DNA of 64,000 bases from Sinonovacula constricta. Taxonomy: Eukaryota; Mollusca; Bivalvia; Cardiida; Solecurtidae. The notes under the pieces were generated by a model. It saw only the letters and a program-made list of their open reading frames with translations. It did no database searches and was not told the DNA's origin. Shown piece by piece: positions 24,792 through 36,035 of this stretch. The DNA lies in contig CM017568.1 of assembly GCA_007844125.1 (NCBI GenBank), positions 11,541,854-11,605,853 of the forward strand, given 5' to 3'. The translations under genes were made by a program, and so were the position numbers. Numbering within the stretch: position 1 is the first letter of the stretch; the number at the start of each line of letters is the position of its first letter.

Positions 24792-27700
24792 CTATCCCAG
24801 AAAGTCAAATTTGGCGTCTAACTGTTGATTTGTCTTTGGCACCCTTACTTCCACGCGCAGCTCAGGTTCACCGTATATCATCTTAACAACCATACTTTTG
24901 TCGTCATCATCAGGAATTGCCGACAGGTCAACATCAATCTTGCCAAGAAACGAGCACGGTGGATCATCTGCCAATACTGGATTCTTCTCATGCGAGGTAA
25001 AGACCTTAAACGCCACCTCCGTTTGTGATTTGTACAAAGGATAATAGGTCTTTGTTTCAAACCCTTGTCCAACTTCAACCACCTGCCCAATTTCAACGTG
25101 TTTGTCAAAGCAATCCCTACATTTATCAACACCAGACACCACTTCCTTTCTGTCGGGTGGGTGAATCTGGGGATCAAACGTTTTGTACGTACTGACTCCG
25201 TATGTTCTCCTGGCAATTCGAGCTGTGATGGCGAGGGGGTTGTGACCGAAAATAACCGCCCCCTTGACAACCGCAAGCTCCGCATCTTCTGGTATAATAA
25301 TGCGCATGCGTGAAAATTCCTGCTTAATTGCTGTCTGTAAGATTTTTGATTCAGAAAACCCACCGACCATTAGAATGGCAGTGGTATCTTTGGTTGCTTC
25401 CATTTTCAGAACGTCTTTCAGATGTCCAACAATTTGCTGGCATGTAGTTTCGAAGAAACCTTTTACAACCTTATTGTTCACCCGAATCTTAAGCTTTGAT
25501 AGTTTGACATTTGAGCGCAGCGGTTCCTTGATATGATCAATTCTGGAAGAGAAAATATAAGAACAACTTGAATTGAACCTAAATGTGACTGTTGTGTCTT
25601 AAAAAACTAACAATGAATAGCTAGTGCCGTCTAAACGACCCCTTGTGGACATATCGTCATAGCTGGTTGTTAAGTCTAGGAATTGTTGAATGCAGCTTGT
25701 GTCGAACAACTTATTTTTATCTAACCTTCGCAAATATGACCAGTATTTTAAATAAATGATAAAATAAAACAAGTGCGACATAAACGATAATAATGACTAA
25801 CAGTGGTGCTGCGAATGATAACAATATTGATCATTATGTCTATAGTGGTGATGCCTGCAATGGTCTGATTAACGTACGTATATTCCACCTTTAAATGTAT
25901 ATCCACTAACGAAGATAATAAAGATCACAATAGTGCTGATGAGAGATTTTAACTGTGATGCTCAGGATTATGGTTAGGGTGATGATTATAATTTCGGTTT
26001 CAATATGGTTTATGGTAATAGCAGGAGTCGAAGTAACTTACGTATATTCCGTTTTTCTCATATTCTTGAAAGTGTGAGAGAAAACCCTTGCGAGATTAAA
26101 AGTCACTTGGTCTTTATCATCATCAAATGTTCTCTTCATGATTTCAAAATCTTGGAATAACTTCAGGTATATTTCTTGATTGTTCCTATGAAATAAACAT
26201 AGAAGAAATACAAATAATTTCTCAAGCACATCGTGGAATGTTTTTATATTTTAGATTCTTTTTGTTGACAGATTATGGATACCAACATAGAAGAAAGAGT
26301 GATACAGTTAAAACTCAGCTAATCAGACACTAACCTCATGACAGCATCAATGACATCCTGTCCAAACAAATCGACCAGGAACTCCTGAAATTTGTTATCC
26401 ACTGACGTACCACCCCACGGCCCACCGTTAGCCTTGTAAATCTCCCGAACATTCCCGTCAGTCTGTGTCTCGTGGACCGTGATGTCAATGGTGCCACCTT
26501 GGGATATAAGAAACAAACCCAATGTTATTAATTAGACTAGTACATTACTTTTCAATTTTCTCCAGGGAAAACTTCTGTCGTAAAAAGACCTATGAAATCT
26601 ATTACTATGGTTATTGTCGTACTGACAATTATTATTATTATTATATACCAAACTTCTTAAGCACTTTTTTCATGTACAATTAACACGTTCAAAAGTACTG
26701 TACAGTGTAACCACATAGATAATACAATATTTAAAAACAGATTAAAACATAGATATTGCTCAAGTCATACATAAAAATAAAAAAGATAAATAAAATACAG
26801 GTAAGACTTAAGAATTTGTTAGAAAGCGACTCTGGTTCAAAAATAATCAGTCCAGATAAAACCTCTTAAATAAGTGAGTTTTAAGTGCTCCCTTAAACAC
26901 TGTTAGAGTTTCACAGCTTTTAAGTGATTTAGGTAGAGCATTCCAGAGTTTAGGGGCTGCCGTCATAAACGCGCGATCACCGTAAGTCACAGTCCTACTA
27001 CGCGGTACAACCAGCGTTAAACAATCATTCTGGGACCTAAGTTGTCTGGATGGGATATAAATGTCTAGCATGTTTTGTATGTAGGTAGGTGTCTGTCCGT
27101 GCAGCGCCTTAAACACATATGTGAGGAGTTTGTACTCGACTCTGATGTGTACAGGAAGCCAATGTAGTTCCTTTAATACAGGGGTTATGTGGCAGTTACG
27201 TGGTGTCCTGGTTACCACGCGAGCAGCCGTATTTTGAACATTTTGAAGCTTGTTGAGAACGTACTTAGGAGATCCATATAGCAGCGAATTACAGTAATCT
27301 AGTCTTGATGTCACTAACGAGTTTATCAGGGTTCTGGTTGAATCTACGGTCAGGTATTTACGAATTTGACCTATTTGTCGAATTTGCATGAAGCATAAAC
27401 GAGAAACTGAGTTCACATGTTGTTCCATGTCTAAATGAGAATCCAGTATGGCACCAAGGTTTCTAACTGTTGTTGATGGTTGGATTACAGAATCGCATAC
27501 CCTTACAGTAAGATCTTCAACGTTACTTCGTTTTGGTACAAAGACAATCACCTCTGTTTTGTCCGCATTTAGTTTGAGAAAGTTATTATTCATCCATAGT
27601 ATGATGTCATTCAGGCATGCCTCAATCATCGCAAGGTCTCATTGCGTGAAATGGTTTCTTTTGGTTTAAACGCCATGTACAATTGCGAGTCGTCAGCGTA

Positions 27701-30172
27701 GAAATGATGTTGAAGATTATGCTTCCGACAGATCGCGCCCACAGGTTTAGTGTACATGATGTAGTTTTTCGGGCCAAGAACAGACCCTTGTGGCACAGAA
27801 AATGTCATACGTACAGGTTTTGACAGTTCTCCATTGACGCAGACAGTTTGATGGCGCTCACATAGATACGATTTCATCCATTGTAAAGGTTTGCCTACTA
27901 TGCCGAAGTGTTGTTCAAGTCGGCAAAGGAGGGTACTATGGTCGATCGTATCAAAAGCAGCGGATAAGTCCAACATGACAAGTACAGTAGCTTCATTCTG
28001 ATCAAGAGAACGGAGAATGTCATTTTTTACACATAATAAAGCAGATTCTGTTGAATGAAACTGCTTATAAGCAGACTGACGCTCTTCGTGAAGAAACAAT
28101 GTTTCAGATATCCTGAGACCTTGCCGTCTTGATTCTGCTTTAGCGCAACTTAGGTTGTTATAGTTTGTTATTTAAGAGTGATGAACAGTTATACAAGTTT
28201 TCCAAACATTTAATGCAGCGTAGGACAATTAAGTTAAAATTCATGTATTCCCTTTCAGGTTATTTAAAAATATTAATGCATAATATATTGTCAATGTGGC
28301 ATTTGATAAGGAAAACTTGAATACCATTATATAATTTCAAAAATAAACATATATTGAGGCATAGTAATATATGTTATATTATCATGTGCTAGTATATGTT
28401 ACTTACCTCCGGCATCCAACACCAGATACTTAACTCCCGACTCAAAGACAGAGAATGACACGTCTCCCTCTCCTGTGCTGTGCAATTTCGCAAACGGTAG
28501 ATAGTGGCATAAGATGGAAGCGGCTTCCGGCTCCAGTGCGAGTGTAAGATGCTCAGTCGGAATCCCAGCCTGTAAAATAATGGTTGATAAACTACTGTAT
28601 AGCATTATGTTTATGATTTTACAATTATTTTACTCTGACAGTCATGTGTTAATAATGACTTGCGATTATTATTTTTAAGGAGATGATGTGGGTGCAGAGC
28701 GGAGTTTAGATGTTTATATGTTCCATAAAACATTTTGTTATCAAAATTCGGTAGAGAAGAAGAGAAACGCTAGTATTGAAGTGTTAAGAATTTCCAGCCT
28801 GAAAATGGCAATAACCCCCCCCCCCCTATATATATGTTTTGGATGAGTTTTGGTCTCATGCCGTATATCCTTCACTTAAATATAAGGAAGTTACTTATTG
28901 CTAGTAGACATCGATGGCCATAAAAAACTAGGGTTATTCGCAATTTAAGCTCAGTCGATAAATACTTACCTCCACAGCAGCCTCTCTCATGAACAGCTTG
29001 GCATTATCTTCCCAGATGGCTGGCACGGTGAGCACCCAATGGATCTCGCTTGTATTGATATCTGGGTTATTGTTTATCAAATGATCATGGAGATATTTTA
29101 TTGACTCCGAAAACACCGTCATTGCAGGCATCTCAATGCCTCGGACATCTTTAATAAGAGTTTTCCGATTGAGCGCCTGAAAAAGATAGCTGATATTTTT
29201 GTCTGCAAGTTGCTCGATGGACCACTCTTGAACGAGAGATATTCCTCTTTTGTCTGATATGTTTGATTTGATAAAAATCTTGCCTATTGCCTACGTCACA
29301 AAATCATACACGTTTTTTACATTGCACCCGTATCTTCTTATCCTTTGTTCAAAATATTGTTTACGCACAGATAGTTTAAGTGGCATAACTGTTTATCGAG
29401 CCAAAATGCTGAAAAAAATGACGAGTATTAAGCGCAGTACTGACTTGAACCTTTTTGAAACGAGAAAATGTACGTTGACAGAAGGGAAATCTAACTACAA
29501 TTAGAGGACGACACAAGAAAACCGCTCATTCGGTCCGTGTGCTTTAGTTAAATATATACGATATGAACATTGGACATTATATATGTAACTGAGCAATATT
29601 ATTATCTACAAGAGAACTGAAGATAGAGGTAGAGCTTTTTGTTTGATTGATAATGGTCAGTTAAATTGAATCAAAGGGCGCATTCACTTCTACTAGTTTT
29701 AATGGGTAATGGGTAAATACACTTTCATGCACCAATAATGGCATTACCGAGTACGGGTGGTTCTTCTCAGATATTTATTTCGGTGATCGGTCCTAAAATA
29801 CTTTAGATAGAAGAAGAAATAGATACCTATGAAACATACTTTCTTGTTGTAAAGCGACATCTTGAATCGCCTGAAAAAGTACCAACTGGCGTCCGATTCC
29901 TCGTCCATTTTGTCTGCATAATCTTTCTCGGCTTCAGACCCGAAGCTGTGGAATTTCTTGTCGGGACTGAACAATATGCAAGTTGGCGTCTTGAGTGAGC
30001 TGAGACTTCCGGTTGACCGTTGCCAGTTGTACGCATGAACTTCCAATGGATTTTGTTCAAAGTCTTTGCGGATTGAGAAAGCATAACCGGAGAAAGTAGT
30101 TCCAAAGTCAATTGCAGCAACTTGCGAATGTTGCGTGACCGCCGCCTGGATCACGGGCACTGACATATCCAT
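24792..30172 (-). CDS. HSPA12: HSPA12-like Hsp70-family protein, gene B (6 exons)
   Basis: Exons in transcript order: 30172-29840, 29176-28970, 28569-28407, 26497-26335, 26185-26042 and 25542-24792. GT-AG introns and phases agree, giving 586 residues without stops. The phosphate-1 loop DFGTTFSGYAFS, the ALEPEAAS motif, the LDAGGGTIDITV loop and LMVGGFSES are intact. Intron 3 is long because of a LINE insertion. Exons 2-6, intron 1 and the 3' flank are close to gene C, but the first third of exon 1 (MDMSVPVIQ) and the 5' flank are close to gene D, so the gene looks like a recombinant. Start MDMSVPV is preferred. The frame is open further upstream through about 23 consecutive ATG codons of a microsatellite, so an N-terminal extension cannot be excluded. 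Confidence 0.88.
26630..28095 (-). mobile_element. 5'-truncated non-LTR retrotransposon, CR1/L2-like, in intron 3 of gene B
   Basis: The minus strand encodes a reverse transcriptase part (28095-27626: QSAYKQFHSTESALL, LDLSAAFDTIDH, VPQGSVLGP, catalytic FYADDSQLY). After a one-base frameshift near 27628 comes the C-terminal part (27629-26847: NADKTEV, TSRLDYCNSLLYG, LHWLPV). It lacks the endonuclease end and finishes with a short ATT/TAA tail near 26630. Flanking acaat copies (26625-26629 and 28096-28100) look like a 5-bp target duplication. Gene C intron 3 has the empty site (gtactgacaatgtttcag, about 37855-37873), so insertion followed the B/C duplication. Immobile now. Confidence 0.9.
28815..28826. 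repeat. 12-C tract in intron 2 of gene B
   Basis: Homopolymer run of 12 C followed by tatata. Gene C lacks this stretch of intron 2. Of interest only as a length-variable marker. Confidence 0.85.
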
Positions 30173-30302
30173 ATTGTAGAGAAGATCTACAAAGACAGGT
30201 TTGACCCACTTATATGTTTTAAAAATTGACTGTGGTTTTATAAGCTTTAATGTTTTAGCAAGTGGAAAATAAATAAAGATCCTTCTCATCCTCCGCATCC
30301 TG

Positions 30303-30304
<2 letters not shown>

Positions 30305-30373
<69 letters not shown>
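30305..30373. repeat. (CAT)n microsatellite upstream of gene B
   Basis: About 23 CAT triplets (ATG on the minus strand), 130-200 bp upstream of the gene B start codon and in frame with it. Shorter versions occur at the same place in A (12957-12980), C (39968-39985) and D (50110-50145, with an added AAC run at 50157-50180). Confidence 0.9.
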
Positions 30374-31179
30374 TATTATCGACATTAACAACATTATCAT
30401 CACCACCACATTATCACCATCAAATTATTATTTCGTTATCATTTCCACCATTATTAGTATACTTATCCCACCACCACTACTTTCGTCATTATCATAAACA
30501 CGCACTCCAACACCAATATCACAATCATCATTTTTTATATCATAAAATAATCATCATCATTATCTGCATCCTATTCCTTATCGTACGCCTCCTCATCAGA
30601 TTAATTTTGGCAGCAGAAACAGTAAGCACTACAACCATCAGAACCACCACAACAAGCAGAACGACCCCCACCCCCTCGCACCGTCTTGAAATGTCGCCAC
30701 CGCCCTCAAATATAACTAATGTTGTTAAGTTTGTTATGTTGTTTATTCAAATCTTACTTAGCCAGAATCGTAAATTCCCAGAGCTCAGATTTGACGACCG
30801 TAAACGAAACTTTTAACGTTTAAGATGTTCTCGATAGGTACAGTTCTTAAGAGGGGAATTACCAGAAAACGAAACTCTGACAACCTAATCATAATAATTT
30901 TTCAGAGCTGTTTCTCTGTTAGAATAAATGCAAAATGTATCAAAAAGGATATTACAGGTACAAAACTGGAGTCTAACAAAGTGTTTGCTGATATAAATTA
31001 AACACAGTTGCGGAGTAATGTTTTGTCATATTTCTTCACAATATACACGTCATATAATGAATTTGCAGTTTCGAGAAAAACTTACACGAAAGTCCACAAT
31101 ATCCTGCTTTAGCTAGGGATGGTACACTAATACGTATCTCTCAGAACATTGTTACATGACTGTTATCTTTGCCAAGGTA

Positions 31180-31240
31180 TTTTTTTGATTGCTAAGTTTC
31201 TTGTGATTGGCTAAATTTGATCACGTGATAGAGATATTTA
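31180..31240 (-). promoter_or_regulatory. conserved upstream box of HSPA12 genes (candidate)
   Basis: tgattgctaagtttcttgtg followed by attggct, an inverted CCAAT-type box, and atcacgtga occurs about 1 kb upstream of gene B. It is kept at about 12310-12345 (A, inverted), 40800-40840 (C), 51930-51970 (D) and 30-75 (left arm). A second shared box, gttacttcccttt, lies farther out (31990, 41830, 52740, 1283 and inverted 11220). Shared ancestry alone could explain the similarity. Confidence 0.35.
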
Positions 31241-32574
31241 TTTTCAGTCCTTAGAGATATACCTGCACATCCTGCAGACGTATTCTCGACCTGTGTAAAG
31301 AAAGCTAGGCTCAACATTATATCTTAAAGTGTTATAATGTACACATATCTTGCTGATAACGAAGCTTGCAAACATTTTAAGGGATAACTCATTTGACAAT
31401 ATAAACAAAACCGCTACACTATAGTTTGATAAACGCTGATTTGATAGTGGCTTAATCAAGACAGCAGAGTTTTGTGTTAAAGGTTAAAGATGTTGTTGTC
31501 TTTTTAAATCTCCAAATTAAATCATATAAAATAATAAAATGACAAATAATTGATAGATATTGACCTGGTTTGATTTACCGATATAGTCTAGGCAATTGTT
31601 CAAACCAAAACATGAGAACAGGTTTATTCAAAAAAACATTTTTTATCAAGCCTTTGAAATTGTTGTTGCTCAGAGATAAAAACATGTTCTTAATTGGTTC
31701 CAATAATTGAAAAGCTTTCTTTTTAAATTTTACATCACAACGACCCAATTATGGTCATGTTGGCGAGGTCAATCTAATTGGTTTGTTGCATGTCATATCG
31801 TCGACTTTATATATTTATTCGCCTAAAGCGATGAACACGGTCTCAAAAATCTACAACTGTTTCTTTATATAAAGAAAACAACGTATCCTTTCCCACCCAT
31901 TTTTAACAAACGTTGGAATTTTTTTTTCATTTGCACTTTCGTTTTGAACTGAAAGAGCTAACTCGTATTTTCCTCTATATCAATACTCTAGGGTTACTTC
32001 CCTTTCCAATTTTACTCGTACAGCTAGTAGTTTGTGGTTTATTAATACAATATTAGCATAACAAGCAAAGGCACGGATGTGAGACACTCAAGGTGGTGCA
32101 GAAAGCATACGCTTTAAACAAGATTTATAACCGACTGATAAGACCCCGAGAAGAGGGTTTAATTTTAAGTAGATGACAATAATATTATTTTTAACTGAAA
32201 GATGTACAACAGTTTTAAGAAATGAAAACAAATTTGATGATCACATTTTTACTGATGAAACTGGATTTAATAATGTATGACACTGTTGTTAAGAGGCATC
32301 TTTAAATAACAAAAGTTACTACAACAGTAACGTTAATTGATACTTACTTTGTTTATTTGGTTTATCGGCTCACCAACATTATTTCAGTTATCTAGTGACG
32401 ATGTCCACTTGCGCAGATATAGTTCTGCCGTCACTGTGAATAATAGCATGCCGTGAATTCCTGCCATGATACCACACCCAGTCAAATTATCTTGACACCG
32501 GACTAACCAGTCGTGGAAATACCATTGTATTTGCTGCTTGAGCGCTAGCAAGGGAGCTATACCACTATAATTTT

Positions 32575-32645
32575 TACGACTTTGGTGTGTCGCTGCCCGG
32601 GTTCAAACCCTGGGCCACGCTGTACCAATTGCGCTACCAGGTCCG
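32575..32645 (-). mobile_element. tRNA-derived remnant
   Basis: On the minus strand: A-box-like tagcgcaattggtacagcg and B-box gggtttgaacccgggc. Compared with 53335-53412 it lacks about 17 bp around the anticodon region. The acceptor ends do not pair, so it is not a working tRNA. Confidence 0.55.
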
Positions 32646-33109
32646 TTAATACTTTCTTTAAAGCATTTGACAAATAACGCTATTATCAATATGAACGTAG
32701 CCAATGCCTCTTATCATATATAAGAAAAGCCCCTCTGCCAGCAGCAAGTTATATTGATCAAAGATATGGTCACTTAATTGGTTTCAGATGAAATCCTTTT
32801 GTAAATAAATATGATGAAGCATGAAAAGAGAATTTATTAAAAGCATTATTGCGACCGGTTGTTCTATTAAAGCCTGCCAATATGTTGAAATACTACAAGT
32901 TCAATTAAACTATGGAAGAGTTTTTTCTGCCACTATTTGATTCGCTTTCTTTGGATTTATGCTGTTATGCTGACGATGTCATTGATCATGATAAAAATTA
33001 ACAGACGTGTAAGAATGGGTTTCCATTGATGAAAGATGTGTATGCGAGTTTATGGGCTTTATGTTACGATAAACCAAATAAAAGTCAAAACGGACATTGA
33101 CGAGCAATT

Positions 33110-33170
33110 CCTAGAGTGTCGATTCTAGGTACGAAGGACCCGGTTTCATATCCGGGCCGCGACAATCTAA
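33110..33170 (+). mobile_element. second tRNA-like remnant, opposite orientation
   Basis: gtcgattctaggtacgaagg then cccggtttcatatccgggcc resembles the inner part of the minus-strand remnant at 53335-53412 (gtcggctctaggtacgggtg, cagggtttgaacccgggc). A copy lies at about 53878-53935. Confidence 0.45.
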
Positions 33171-33901
33171 TCTCTTAGACATTGTAGTGGTCTGCTTAAT
33201 CTTCCATGCGTACACTTAAGTAAATATAAGTGAAGTTTCACAACTGGTAAGCCCGTTGGCAGCACACTGTAAGTGAAGCGACTTTAAGTAATGTGATCTA
33301 GGCATGCTATCCACAGTGCACGCATTCCTATATTTTCTTCAATGAGATACATTCATGAATAGTCTCCTCTGAGTAATACCTAAATACTGGATGGTCCTTT
33401 CATTCGCTTTACTCGGATTTTATGCTTGTGCTCTTTGGAGTGTATCTTGACTTTTCTGCCTTTCTTGTGATACACAAGTTATCCATCATCTACAAACACC
33501 TCAATCTACCTTTTTAAATAACATATCTCTATAAGAGATTTTAAGCTTATATTTATGCAAAAGTAAGAAATTTCACTGTTTGTAATTGCAATATCTACAA
33601 AAGAACACATAAAGCCCAAGAATTCCAAATAAAATGACCTACCTACTGTTAAGAATACCTCGGATATTACCTTACAAGGGAGACCATTTCCAGTTCACCA
33701 ATGTACCCATTGGACACCATTCCCGGAGGGCGAAACCATTGTTGATGGGATGATGTATTCAACAAACACGCAAAATCAAAGGAATAGAGACCTATATGCT
33801 CTATCGTAGAAATCAGTTGGATTTCTTCATCGAGTTAGTAACTCGCTCTGTTTTCCAAATGCTTCAACTAGTGTTATGTCGGCTGACTGCCCTCATCCAT
33901 C

Positions 33902-34257
33902 ATGTTCTTCGCTGTCATCAAAATACCTTTTTTGTTTTGTTTTGTTTGTGTGATGGCCTGCTTCGCCTGGATTCGTGCCGATATATCGACTTCATATTCA
34001 TTAAATGCTCGACGTAAAATGATGACGTCACCAACTTTTAATTTAAGAATGCTTACAAACTGGTCGATGATAATAACTGATGCAATGTCACTGGACGCAT
34101 GCGCAGAGGAGTGTTTGTCACGCGCCACGTGCTGCTCGGTGACGTATGCCCATCTAATGAAACTGTGTTACCTTAACGTTGAACATTTTGGCTCGCAGGA
34201 CGTCGCATGGGAAAACGCTACTGGATTTTTTATGTAGAAAAAATAAACTTGACCCAG
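33902..34257 (+). pseudogene. truncated copy of PAN-CCP gene exon 1
   Basis: Nearly identical to 54670-55026. It starts with a signal peptide (MFFAVIKIPF onward, hydrophobic to about residue 26) and continues into a PAN/apple-like domain with the same five cysteines. A one-base deletion near 34227 turns the paralog's GGATTTGTTTATG into GGATTTTTTATG, causing a stop at 34235. The donor after acccag at 34257 is still present, but no downstream exons exist: homology to the intact gene stops at 34640. If transcribed it could only give a secreted fragment of about 111 residues. Confidence 0.85.
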
Positions 34258-34649
34258 GTATGTTATAATGATCACTTGGTGTTATGTTCGAGTAAAAACC
34301 CTAACGTGCAAATAATCATTTAATATTGATTAATATTATTCATTAAATATAATGCATTATTATCCTGCCATTAACATGTAATGTATACCCGTCGATGTTT
34401 CTATTAACAATGATTTATTTTCAAACCATTAAATCAACGCAAGTGCGAAGCAAAAGAGAAACTTGTACACAGAATAGAAAATTTCTGGTCATATTGTTTG
34501 TGAAGTGTATAAGTGACAATGGAGGTGGGGTATTTACAAATAACGTCCTTAATTGTGTCACTATTGCAAACTTCTTCCTTTAAAAAATTCTGTTTCGTTT
34601 TGAATATCTTTTTTTCTAATTAAATTATTTTTCGTTTTGTGGCCTCTAG

Positions 34650-34810
34650 TGTGTTCACAAGGTAAATGTTGACGACGGACGACGGACGACGAACGACGAA
34701 CGACGGACGAAGGACGACGGACGACGGACGACGGACGACGGACACCGGACGACGAACGAAGCGGTATCACAAAAGCTCCCCTTGAGCACGTTGTACTCAG
34801 GTGAGCTAAA
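34650..34810. mobile_element. end of a pearl/Helitron-like element at a duplication breakpoint
   Basis: A 7-bp repeat array (gacgacg and variants, 34670-34760) is followed by a hairpin-forming end, agctccccttgagcac and gtactcaggtgagct. The layout (short microsatellite, then terminal hairpin) matches the right end of the element at 50679-51627. It lies exactly between the end of the B/D flank homology (34640) and the start of the B/C 3'-flank homology (34811). Confidence 0.6.
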
Positions 34811-36035
34811 AACCACCTTGCGAAAAAGCACATTATAAAAAAACACGCATACCCTGAAATGCCTGCACTCCGTGTTTGTAGAAAAATTATTTGCCATATC
34901 GGCAAATCCACCGTGTGCTTTCTAATGTTAAATGAAACTATGTTCCCATAGTGTGTTTTATTGAGCTTTTCATTCTACTTTAATGCTAGACAATATGAAG
35001 AACTATACAATGTATACATTTTTTATTCATTACCACAGAAGTTAATTGCATAAATTTAAGAATAGCAAATATGAAGCATTTATACTTTATACGAAATAAT
35101 TTCTTACGTGTATGTTTATTATTAATTTTGCCACAATCAGTAAGTTGCATCGTTCTCATATTATTAAAAGAGTTCAGTTTACATGTAGTGTTACAGATTA
35201 ATGGTTTGTCAAGGCAAGGGCGGGAATTGATATTTCTTTATCACCATATTAAGTTACCAACAGTATTCATTTCTTTCACATATTTTTTCACAAAAAGATG
35301 TACAGATAAATAGTATGTGCAATGCTTATATTGTTAAAGACAATAAGAAAACAATTACACAAAAAATGGAAATATTGAAAGAAAAGCAAACGAAAAATGA
35401 TCAAATCATTGCTCTCTTTCTAATCCTTCTCCCTATAACAACAATGTATGATATAACACAGACATTCATTTCTGTGTGCCTATATAAAGTTAAGAAAGAA
35501 ACATCGTCATTGGTACTGTGTGAAAAATACATTTAAATATATGTATAGACACAATAATTCACACATTTTTCTTAAATAAAGATATAAAACAGTTGTTAAA
35601 GTTAAATGTGTATAATCACTACAATACAACATAACCTTTTTATTTCCATTACATCCAGGAGATACAAAGCACAAATACATAACATTTATAGTTAACGAGC
35701 TTGACACTTCATAACAATCATGGATTTTTTAACGTTTAAAAATAAGTTGCTACTTTGTCCATATTATATATGGGTAAGACAACTGTATACATTTTATAAC
35801 TATTGAATAGACGCTATCAATGACGTTTTATTAGATAGTTTTGTAAGATTCAGCCAATCCATATTGAAAAAAACACTCTTGAATACATATGATATAAGAA
35901 AGCTCTGTTTGAATGCTCTTCAATAACAATAACTGTACCTTATAATTCATTCATAAGTCTCTTTTGGATTTGAAGCGTTAAGACAATGTTGATTTGCTCT
36001 TAGCAGCAATACCCAAAACAAGATATGCGGACAAT
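34811..36035. other. 3' flank of gene C
   Basis: Direct copy of 23522-24791 (3' flank of B). No supported gene. Confidence 0.65.

Larger units (their letters stand above)
30200..34640. repeat. segmental duplication: 5' flank of gene B, partner 50000-55416
   Basis: The two blocks are collinear, in the same orientation and very similar by eye. The partner differs mainly by the pearl-like insertion at 50679-51627. Homology ends sharply after cgttttgt at 34640 and 55416. The block carries the conserved upstream boxes, two tRNA-like remnants and the first exon of the PAN-CCP gene. 31040-33900 has no gene I could support. Confidence 0.85.
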
